Source of the DNA: Bacteroidales bacterium
GTDB lineage: Bacteria > Bacteroidota > Bacteroidia > Bacteroidales > GCA-2748055
Direction: 5' to 3'
DNA: 50,797 nucleotides
Assembly: GCA_016936975.1 (NCBI GenBank)
Contig: JAFGWU010000026.1
Span: forward strand, 1-50,797
The notes beneath the pieces are model-generated. The model ran no database searches. It worked only from the letters and a program-made list of their open reading frames with translations, and was not told the DNA's origin. Each line of letters starts with the position of its first letter. Within the stretch, counting starts at the first letter, position 1. Both the position numbers and the translations under genes were made by a program. Shown here one piece after another: positions 44,894 through 50,797 of this stretch.

Positions 44894-45634
44894 TTATCGG
44901 AAGAACAGCCTGACCCTCTCTTCCGGATGATTTTTAAGTTCATTAAATGGTCCCTCCCCGATAATGGTTCCGTCGGACAAAACCAGCAGGCGGTCCCCGG
45001 TTAATTCGGCACATTTGATGTCGTGGGTGATGATGATGGCCGATGTACGGTACGTCTCCCTGATTTTAAGGATCAGTTCAATGATTGCCTCACCGGTAAA
45101 CGGATCCAGTCCGGTGGTGGGTTCATCATAAATGATCAGCTCAGGCGAGCGCATAAGGGTTCTGGCGAGCCCGGCACGTTTCTTCATGCCGCCCGAAAGT
45201 TCCGCGGGCATTTTATCAATCGCTTCTTTCAGGCCGACATTCTCCAAATTATGCTCTGCAAGGTCCTGCAGTTCCTTCTCAGACAGCTTTTTCAGAGTCG
45301 GATTTCTCCGTGACGGGAAAAGCAGGTTCTCCCTGATGGTCATTGAATCATACAATGCACCTTCCTGGAACAGGTACCCGGTACGATGGCGAACCGCGGC
45401 CAGTTCAATTTCACTGCAGGAACCGATATCGGTTCCGAAAAGATGGATCGACCCGGAGTCAGCCTCCATGAGTTTTACCACGCATTTCATAATAACCGAT
45501 TTCCCGCTCCCCGATTTTCCAAGCACAACCAGGTGCTCTCCCCTGAAAAGGGAAAGGCTGACGCCCCGGATCACCGTCACGCCGTCAAATGATTTAACCA
45601 GGTTTTCAATATGCAATATCCGTTCCCTGTCCAT
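44894..45634 (-). CDS. mlaF: MlaF-like ABC transporter ATPase
   Basis: The 246-residue ATPase has Walker A GKSGSGKS (residues 39-46), Q-loop Gln90, signature LSGGM (146-150), Walker B LIIYDE with Asp170/Glu171 and a switch histidine in IITHD. The wording DEPTTGLDPFTGEAI is typical of MlaF/Mkl-type lipid transporters. It powers movement of phospholipids with the MlaE permease and MlaD. Its start codon overlaps the MlaE stop by one base (TAATG), which implies translational coupling. Confidence 0.93.
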   Translation of the reverse strand: MDRERILHIENLVKSFDGVTVIRGVSLSLFRGEHLVVLGKSGSGKSVIMKCVVKLMEADSGSIHLFGTDIGSCSEIELAAVRHRTGYLFQEGALYDSMTIRENLLFPSRRNPTLKKLSEKELQDLAEHNLENVGLKEAIDKMPAELSGGMKKRAGLARTLMRSPELIIYDEPTTGLDPFTGEAIIELILKIRETYRTSAIIITHDIKCAELTGDRLLVLSDGTIIGEGPFNELKNHPEERVRLFFR

Positions 45635-46410
45635 TATATTCCCAGTATAAGTTCGGTCAGCTGCACGGCGATCAGGTCGATCAGGAATATAACCAGCGAG
45701 GAGGCAACGACGGCTGTGTTGGCTGAGCGGCCCACCCCTTCCGTTCCCTTATCGGAATAGTATCCCGTATAACTGCTGATGATGCCGATGAAAAATCCGA
45801 AAAAGAGGGTTTTAATCGTGGCGGGAAATATATCACTGAAAAAGAAATCCGAGAATGCACGGCTGTAAAACAGCTGAAATGATATGTTGCTGTAAGCCTT
45901 TAAACCTATAAAGGACCCGATGAATGAGAGAAAATCACCATAAAACACAAGGAGGGGCAGCATGAAGGTGGTGGCCGATACCCTGGTTACCACGAGGAAC
46001 TTGAAAGGATTGGTGGCCGATACCTCCATCGCATCAATCTGATCGGTGACCCGCATGGAAGCCAGTTCCGCCCCGATTCCGGAGCCCACCTTCCCGGCGA
46101 AAAGTAACGCGAAAATCACCGGCCCCAGTTCGGTTACGATGGAGATGAACACCATGTTCGGCAGCCAGGCCTCTGCGCCCAGATCGGCCAGGATGGGACG
46201 GATCTGCAGGGAGATGACCAGTCCCAAAATGATGGCCGTGATACTGATCAGGAGCAACGACTGGTACCCGGTCCGGAAACATTGGTTGATGAATTCCCGT
46301 GTTTCGAAGGGACGCCTGAACAGGTGTCTGAAGAATAATCCTGTAAACCGGATTATCCCTGCGATATCGGAAAAAAAACGTCCAATTTTTTCTGGCAGGA
46401 ATGTCATCAT
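45634..46410 (-). CDS. mlaE: MlaE-like lipid ABC transporter permease
   Basis: This 258-residue inner-membrane protein matches the MlaE permease family. It has an amphipathic N-terminus (FRRPFETREFINQCFRTG), five to six membrane helices, and the conserved block TELGPVIFALLFAGKVGSGIGAELASMRVTDQIDAMEV, here read in parts: ELGPVIFALLFAGKVGSG then AELASMRVTDQIDAMEV. The C-terminus has GVGRSANTAVVASS. It forms the membrane channel of the phospholipid transporter with MlaF and MlaD, whose genes follow directly. No genes for periplasmic MlaC or outer-membrane MlaA are nearby, which is usual in Bacteroidota. Confidence 0.92.
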   Translation of the reverse strand: MMTFLPEKIGRFFSDIAGIIRFTGLFFRHLFRRPFETREFINQCFRTGYQSLLLISITAIILGLVISLQIRPILADLGAEAWLPNMVFISIVTELGPVIFALLFAGKVGSGIGAELASMRVTDQIDAMEVSATNPFKFLVVTRVSATTFMLPLLVFYGDFLSFIGSFIGLKAYSNISFQLFYSRAFSDFFFSDIFPATIKTLFFGFFIGIISSYTGYYSDKGTEGVGRSANTAVVASSLVIFLIDLIAVQLTELILGI

Positions 46411-46461
46411 GTGGTTCTCCTCAGATTATCCCGGCTTCAGAGATACTCCCAGGGGTCTTCG

Positions 46462-46992
46462 TTAACCGGTTTTTTTCAGGATCCTGAGCCTGTAAGCGGT
46501 GTAAAGGGAGGCCACCCCGAACAGCAGTGCAAAAATGCCCAGGACAATCCCGATGGCAGCCTGTCCGCGCAGAGGTCTGGCCAGCAGGAACAATCCCAGC
46601 AGGATAATCAGCACATTACGGATGATGGCCATGCCTGTAAGGGGTTCTTTGGTTTTGAACAGAAGCCAGAGGTTGAACAAACCGACCAGAATGGCGAAGA
46701 TCCCGAGAATCAGTACAAAGGCTCCCGCGATCAGTCCGGGGAAAAAGGTAAACACAATTCCTATCCCCGCATAGAGCAGGGCCATGAAGGGAATGACCTC
46801 GCCGGAATGGTTTTTCTGGCTGTAGTGACTGATGAACAGGAAAATCCCGCCTGCCAGGGAGAGAATTCCAAGCAGACGGGTGAGCACCTTCAGGGTGATT
46901 TCAGGGTTGACCAGGATAAAGATCCCGAAACCGAGCATCAAAAGACCCTGCAATAACATCATCCAGGGAGTGGTGCGGATAAATAAATTCAT
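46462..46992 (-). CDS. DUF308/HdeD-type membrane protein
   Basis: The 176-residue protein has six predicted membrane helices arranged as three hairpins, with LLQGLLMLGFGIFILVNPE at the start and repeated ILGIFA(I/L)L(V/F)G segments. This internal repetition is typical of HdeD/DUF308 proteins, which in enterobacteria are linked to acid stress resistance. The gene lies 11 bp after the coiled-coil protein gene and 51 bp before mlaE on the same strand, so the five genes could form one envelope operon. Molecular function is unknown. Confidence 0.78.
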   Translation of the reverse strand: MNLFIRTTPWMMLLQGLLMLGFGIFILVNPEITLKVLTRLLGILSLAGGIFLFISHYSQKNHSGEVIPFMALLYAGIGIVFTFFPGLIAGAFVLILGIFAILVGLFNLWLLFKTKEPLTGMAIIRNVLIILLGLFLLARPLRGQAAIGIVLGIFALLFGVASLYTAYRLRILKKTG

Positions 46993-47003
46993 GGTAAGGC
47001 GGG

Positions 47004-47438
47004 TTAATTGTCCTCAGAAACTTTCAGGATCTCCTCGTCGAGGTCCTCCATCTCCTTTAAAAGGGAGGCAATTTCTTTCCCGCTGTGGAAATCGGGAGGC
47101 AAATTATTCTCGTTGTTTTTCAGGGCGAGGTAATACTGCATTCCGAGCTGAGCGGCGATTTTTTTCTTCTCCTCGTTCAGCTTCGAGATCTCCAGCTTGT
47201 CGCGCAGTTTCTCCGCCTCTTCCTGTGCCTTGTTGACGGCATCCTTTGTAAGCTCCTTCCCTTTCTTGAAGAGGTCTTCTGAGCGGTCCTTTATTTTCCC
47301 GAAAATAACTTCGGAATAGGAAGAAATTTTCGATCCCAACTCGCGGGCCTCTTCGCCGACCTTGCGGGCTCCTTCACTGATATTGTCCCTGGTATCATCC
47401 CAAAATTTGGAATCCTTTTCTGAATCTGATTTTGTCAT
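47004..47438 (-). CDS. Highly charged amphipathic coiled-coil protein, unknown function
   Basis: This 144-residue soluble protein has no signal peptide or membrane helix. Residues 10-100 are Lys/Glu/Asp-rich with helical heptad-like spacing (ARKVGEEARELGSKI, EDLFKKGKELTKDAVNKAQEEAEKL), reminiscent of LEA-type or apolipoprotein-like helices. The C-terminal part (about 105-140: GMQYYLALKNNENNLPPDF, LLKEMEDLDEEIL) looks like a small helical domain. It leads the probable operon with the DUF308 and MlaEFD genes. A membrane-surface or stress-protection role is possible but not shown. Confidence 0.6.
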   Translation of the reverse strand: MTKSDSEKDSKFWDDTRDNISEGARKVGEEARELGSKISSYSEVIFGKIKDRSEDLFKKGKELTKDAVNKAQEEAEKLRDKLEISKLNEEKKKIAAQLGMQYYLALKNNENNLPPDFHSGKEIASLLKEMEDLDEEILKVSEDN

Positions 47439-47742
47439 AGCATTAAATTATTAAAAGTTATATATCGAAAAGTATAATATTTTTTCAGTGAAGCTTAAAT
47501 TTTTAGGCGGAAAAGCATAAAAATTTTGAGCCTCACGATTAGGTGCCGGGACGCACTGTTAAAAGATACGGAAAATTCCGGAATTCAGCAAAAAAGGGTT
47601 CCCGGTTTACAGTTCCCGGTTTGCCTATCGGTTCCATAGCCTTATGATTAATGGGTATATCAATCGGTAATCGCGCAATCATTGTGCGAAAAAAAAGCAG
47701 GTTCGGAATTCATAGCGCGGATGAAGATTTATAGCGTAATGC
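47439..47742. other. Intergenic region with duplicated short motif, no gene
   Basis: The 304-bp gap lies between the stop of the SDR gene and the start of the coiled-coil protein gene, both on the minus strand. It contains two copies of GTTCCCGGTTT at 47598-47608 and 47612-47622, related to sequence on the other side of the SDR gene. It also has an AT-rich stretch at 47440-47525 that probably holds the promoter of the envelope operon. A small hairpin at 47672-47688 lacks a T-run on the useful side. No reading frame is credible. Confidence 0.55.
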
Positions 47743-48561
47743 TCACCCCGATGTTTGGAGTGATGTCCCTTTTCCCATATTCAGGATTTCATCCCGCGGA
47801 ATGATGCGGCGGAGCGGAAGCCTGAACCAGAAGGAGGTGTCCCTGTTCAGGAAAAAACTGAGGCGGTTCCAGAAGCCCGGGATAATAAGCCGTTCCCCGG
47901 CAAGCATTCCCCTGATGGCTTGCTCCGCAATTTTCCGGGGCACCATGGCAATCATGGGATTGAAGACGTAAGGATCATCCAGAAGCTGGAATTCCTGGCG
48001 GGTTTTTACATGGGTCGGGTGTAGGACACTGACAATTACCCCGGTATCCTTCAACTCCTCGTCCAGCTCCTTGGAGAAGGCATACATTTCGGAGATGGTT
48101 TCGGAATTGGCCGGGGAAGATTCTTTTGTCCTGTAGGGTACCGGGACCACATTCTGAATATAGGCAACGGGCCATCTGACCAGTTCGGGAAGGAGCAACC
48201 AGGTTATCATTGCGAGGGATTGAAACCGTTTGCCGTAGTCCAGCTCATGCGGGATGCAGACACAATCTTTTTTCTCATCCGACCATTCGCAGATAATGTT
48301 ATTGATCAGTGCGCGTATCTTAAAGTGGCTTTTAATATCTGAAATGAGTTTCATAATATCGTCACGGTTGCCGAGATTCAGCTTATAGGCCTGGACATCC
48401 ACATTTTTGCCGAGCTGTAATCCGATGGCGAAACGCTGCAGATCGATTTTTGAAATGGAAATCAGGATCAGGTTACATCCCCTGCCGGCCACTTCGCGGG
48501 CCAGTGCACGCCCCAGCTTTCCTTCGGCTCCGAGTATGACGGTGTAATGATTGGTCATCAA
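47743..48561 (-). CDS. Short-chain dehydrogenase/reductase (SDR) family protein with atypical active site
   Basis: The 272-residue protein has an N-terminal Rossmann motif GAEGKLGRA (residues 11-19), the LNLGNRDDI segment after strand 3, LINNI after strand 4 and a Tyr160-x-x-x-Lys164 pair in YAFSK. The usual serine at the end of strand 5 is not evident: the strand reads YIQNVVPVPY and the nearest serines are at 148-149, nearer the Tyr than usual. The C-terminus (ERLIIPGFWNRLSFFLN) resembles DltE-like SDRs, with an amphipathic, membrane-hugging end. Function is unknown; lipid or ketone reduction is possible. Either of two adjacent ATGs may start it. Related short repeats flank the gene. Confidence 0.72.
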   Translation of the reverse strand: MMTNHYTVILGAEGKLGRALAREVAGRGCNLILISISKIDLQRFAIGLQLGKNVDVQAYKLNLGNRDDIMKLISDIKSHFKIRALINNIICEWSDEKKDCVCIPHELDYGKRFQSLAMITWLLLPELVRWPVAYIQNVVPVPYRTKESSPANSETISEMYAFSKELDEELKDTGVIVSVLHPTHVKTRQEFQLLDDPYVFNPMIAMVPRKIAEQAIRGMLAGERLIIPGFWNRLSFFLNRDTSFWFRLPLRRIIPRDEILNMGKGTSLQTSG

Positions 48562-48862
48562 AAGTGAGAATATTTCTTTTTATAAAGAGACAAAAATTAG
48601 GCCAGAATGGATGCGTCAAACCGATAAAATTTTTGTTAAAAAATTAACAATCTATGAACAAACCGGGAGGGGATCGCACCGCTCAATTTTTTTCACATCT
48701 CAATGCTCAAATGACAGTTCCCGGTTCTCCGGTTTCAGGGTTCGTGGTACAGGCTCCGTGGTACAGGCTCCGTGGTACAGGCTCCGTACTTCATTTAGAT
48801 GAGAAAATTGCTAAAAATCGTTGATCTTCCACGCCCGGCATGGTGTGGCTACTTTTAAATTT
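48562..48862. other. Intergenic region with 14-bp tandem repeats, no gene
   Basis: The 301-bp gap between the SDR start and the Gfo/Idh stop carries the tandem repeat at 48743-48787, preceded by ACAGTTCCCGGTT at 48714-48726, which also occurs at 47609-47621 across the SDR gene. The part near 48570-48660 is AT-rich and likely contains the SDR promoter. No terminator or reading frame is supported. Confidence 0.55.
48743..48787. repeat. 14-bp tandem repeat, three full copies
   Basis: CGTGGTACAGGCTC occurs three times head to tail at 48743-48756, 48757-48770 and 48771-48784, followed by a 3-bp start of a fourth copy. The copies are identical, so the array is recent or kept homogeneous by slippage. 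It is not CRISPR-like, because there are no spacers. Confidence 0.95.
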
Positions 48863-49864
48863 TTACTTTACCACCTCCTCCATCACCCGGCTGGTTACCG
48901 AAGCACTCATCCCGGTTGAGGGGCATCTTCCTGCGCCCCGCAGTTCGGCCACGATACTCCGGATATGCGGCATCTGGATATGCAGGGGCTGTTCCGTTCC
49001 GATGGTTTTCTGTTCACCGCCGATCTCAAGAATAACAGGTTCAAAACTGAAGATGGAAAAGAGGAGACTCCCCCTGTCGCCCGTAACATAAACACGATCC
49101 TTTGCCCGGGCTTCAGGCACCACGAAACTCCAGTTGCCGGTCATGAGAACAGGCGCGTCATATTCATGCCGGCCGGGGAGGGTCAGTTCTGCCGTGATGG
49201 TATCTTCCGGCCCGTAAAGCTTGCCGAGGTTGGCTTTAGAACCTTTCACAGACAGCGGATCCCCGAACAGGTAAAAGATGATGTCCAGGGTGTGGCACCC
49301 CATGTCGTGAAAGTACCCTCCTCCGGATATTTCCGGGATAACGCGCCAGGGCAGTTGGTCCCGGTTAAAATCATCCGGACGGGCAGGGAAATGTTGGTCG
49401 GTATGAAGGGTAAGGATCTGTCCCAGGGATCCCGAATCGAGGATCTCCTTCACCTTCAGGAAATATTCAAGCGAACGGCGGTAATAAGCCACAAACACCG
49501 GCACCCCATTTTTTTCCGCTGCCTCATTGATGATCATGCACTCCCTGTAGGTACGCGCCATCGGCTTTTCAATATAGACCGGTTTTCCCGCTTCGATGAC
49601 CTTAAGTGCATACTCCATATGCGACCCCGGAGGGGTGGCGATATATACCGCATTGACCTCCGGATCGGCAATCAAATCCATGGGATCCTCAAACCACCGG
49701 TCGATGCCGTTCTGTGCCGCATACGCCTTTGCTTTTCCGGGAGTGCGGCCAGCCACTGCCACCAGCCGGGAATGTTCAATCTTATTGAATGAAGGGGCGC
49801 TCTTTTTCCGGGTGACGTCCCCGACACCGATCATCCCCCATTGAACTGCTTCCAGGGCTTTCAT
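48863..49864 (-). CDS. Gfo/Idh/MocA family oxidoreductase
   Basis: This 333-residue protein has an N-terminal NAD(P)-binding domain with GMIGVGDVTRKKS, VYIATPPGSH and the EKP motif in YIEKPMARTY, where the lysine is catalytic. The C-terminal alpha/beta domain has GGGYFHDMGCHTLDIIFYLFG, which supplies the usual active-site Asp and His. No signal peptide is seen, so it is cytoplasmic. Its ATG overlaps the GH43 stop as ATGA (49861-49864), so the two are translationally coupled. It probably oxidises or reduces a sugar or sugar acid released by the GH43 enzyme. The precise substrate is unknown. Confidence 0.88.
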   Translation of the reverse strand: MKALEAVQWGMIGVGDVTRKKSAPSFNKIEHSRLVAVAGRTPGKAKAYAAQNGIDRWFEDPMDLIADPEVNAVYIATPPGSHMEYALKVIEAGKPVYIEKPMARTYRECMIINEAAEKNGVPVFVAYYRRSLEYFLKVKEILDSGSLGQILTLHTDQHFPARPDDFNRDQLPWRVIPEISGGGYFHDMGCHTLDIIFYLFGDPLSVKGSKANLGKLYGPEDTITAELTLPGRHEYDAPVLMTGNWSFVVPEARAKDRVYVTGDRGSLLFSIFSFEPVILEIGGEQKTIGTEQPLHIQMPHIRSIVAELRGAGRCPSTGMSASVTSRVMEEVVK

Positions 49865-50797
49865 GGCTCAATCCTGAACCAGTCAAAGTCGGCATACCCC
49901 TTATCGTTTGTCGGTTGCCTGCTCGCGGCGAACAAACCGACCTTCGCACCAATCCATCTTCCGGGTTTTGCCGCAAAAACGGTTTTCAGTTCCCTGAATC
50001 TCTTTCCGTCGGTACTGTAACTGAAGGTACATTTCGCCTCCGGTTCCACAGTCACTCTCAGATACACCTCCTGTGAGCTGAGCGGAACGGTTTCAAGCAG
50101 AGACTCCTCATTACCGTTCATGGCATTTTTGCAGACGAAATGACCGATTTTAAGTTCCTCTTTTTCCCGGAAAACCGAGATATGGGAATAGTCCTCACCC
50201 ATGATGATCAGGCCGGCCTGATCGCCGTTAAGGTGATTATGGAACGTGAGTTTTGTGGTGGCTGAAAATGCCGGTGCAGGCATTTTCTGGAGGAAGAGGT
50301 GCGGGGTGGTCCATAAATTCACATGATCCTCCGGCAGCAGCATGCAATAGAGCCTCATGAATCCCAGAGGGCCCGAGTTGAACATCCATTCGGGCTCGGG
50401 ATTGGCGTGCCATTGCCATTGAAGGCCGGTAACCGTGGAGTTGAATTCGTCGGATGTCTGAGGCACGGCAGGTACCGGTTTGGCAGATACAGCAGGCTTT
50501 CTGAAGGTTTCAACCGGTTCCCCGATGCCGTCGCTGTTGCGGTCGATACCCATCAGCGGCCAGTCGTCCTTCCAGTTGACCGGCTGCAGGTGGACGATCC
50601 TGCCGTATGCCTCCCGGTCCTGGAAATGGACGAACCACGATTCGCCGCTTTCAAGCTCCACCCAGCCTCCCTGGTGGGGTCCGTTGATATCGGTATTGCC
50701 CTGGTGCAGGACCACCTTCTCCTCGTAGGGACCGAACACCTGTTTCGACCGCAGGATGATCTGCCACCCGGTGCTGACGCCGCCGGCCGGAGCAAAA
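49861..50797 (-). CDS. GH43 family glycosidase, N-terminus cut by window edge
   Basis: The frame is open to the right window edge, leaving about 312 residues. The visible start, GGVSTGWQIILRSKQVFGPYE, is the late part of a GH43 five-bladed propeller, followed by QGGWVELESGESWFVHFQD and YGRIVHLQPVNWKDDWPLMG. From about position 50400 down, a concanavalin-like C-terminal domain (GH43_C2 type) follows, with DEFNSTVTGLQWQWHANPEP near its start, GLIIMGEDYSHI, FSYSTDGKRF and a final YADFDWFRIEP. GH43 enzymes with this layout are beta-xylosidases or alpha-arabinofuranosidases. The catalytic residues and signal sequence are outside the window. It is translationally coupled to the Gfo/Idh/MocA gene and belongs to a further degradation locus beyond the edge. 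Confidence 0.85.
   Translation of the reverse strand, partial: FAPAGGVSTGWQIILRSKQVFGPYEEKVVLHQGNTDINGPHQGGWVELESGESWFVHFQDREAYGRIVHLQPVNWKDDWPLMGIDRNSDGIGEPVETFRKPAVSAKPVPAVPQTSDEFNSTVTGLQWQWHANPEPEWMFNSGPLGFMRLYCMLLPEDHVNLWTTPHLFLQKMPAPAFSATTKLTFHNHLNGDQAGLIIMGEDYSHISVFREKEELKIGHFVCKNAMNGNEESLLETVPLSSQEVYLRVTVEPEAKCTFSYSTDGKRFRELKTVFAAKPGRWIGAKVGLFAASRQPTNDKGYADFDWFRIEP

Noticed and set aside
47672..47688. Hairpin CGCGCAATC/ATTGTGCG next to an A-run, as a possible terminator
   Set aside because: The homopolymer is A on the plus strand and precedes the stem on the minus strand, so it cannot terminate the minus-strand SDR transcript; no plus-strand gene lies upstream.
48743..48787. Possible CRISPR remnant
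   Set aside because: The 14-bp units are directly adjacent with no spacers, and no cas genes are present.

Overview
The window comes from a polysaccharide-degrading Bacteroidota. SusC/SusD pairs, type IX secretion (T9SS) C-terminal sorting domains, many short-lipobox lipoproteins and weak Shine-Dalgarno signals all point there. Gene content fits a Bacteroidales or Marinilabiliales relative, but I cannot place it lower. No rRNA, tRNA, CRISPR array, transposase or integrase is visible. Both ends cut through CAZyme genes: a GH9 at the left and a GH43 at the right.

Layout. (1) Positions 1-18885 hold a beta-glucan/beta-mannan utilisation region: a GH9 lipoprotein (cut), a divergent sodium/solute symporter, an AGE-type cellobiose/mannobiose 2-epimerase, a GH130 mannosylglucose phosphorylase, a GH94 cellobiose phosphorylase, a GH2 lipoprotein, a secreted GH5, a secreted RraA-like protein, a 1306-residue T9SS surface protein with lamin-tail and beta-sandwich modules, and a T9SS-exported GH5-CBM6. 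(2) Positions 18869-34134 form one compact seven-gene minus-strand operon: FAS1(x4) - SusC - SusD - FAS1 - FAS1 - SusC - SusD. (3) Positions 34351-43833 are mixed: a small lipoprotein, a Tat-signal aldo/keto reductase, a PLDc_N peptide, an AsmA/DUF748 protein, a GNAT - symporter - ornithine/alanine racemase operon, and a fibre-like protein with an S74 chaperone domain. (4) Positions 43834-47438 are an envelope set: amphipathic coiled-coil protein - DUF308 protein - MlaE - MlaF - MlaD. (5) Positions 47743-50797 hold a short-chain dehydrogenase flanked by related short repeats, then a GH43 (cut) and a Gfo/Idh/MocA oxidoreductase that are translationally coupled.

How the parts may work together. 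Surface GH9 and GH5 enzymes would cut cellulose-like, mixed-linkage or glucomannan chains. SusC/D complexes, perhaps with the FAS1 lipoproteins as glycan-binding partners, would move oligosaccharides across the outer membrane, and the symporter would import disaccharides. In the cytoplasm mannobiose would be epimerised to mannosylglucose and phosphorolysed by GH130, while cellobiose would be phosphorolysed by GH94. That gives a wholly phosphorolytic route for both gluco- and manno-disaccharides. The most unusual element is the FAS1-SusCD operon. Two of its FAS1 lipoproteins end in a beta-sandwich whose terminal D-Y-I-x-F-x-P signature resembles carbohydrate-binding modules. No dedicated sensor (hybrid two-component system, ECF-sigma/anti-sigma pair or SusR) is encoded in the window. 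Family assignments come from motif recognition by eye; no database search was run.
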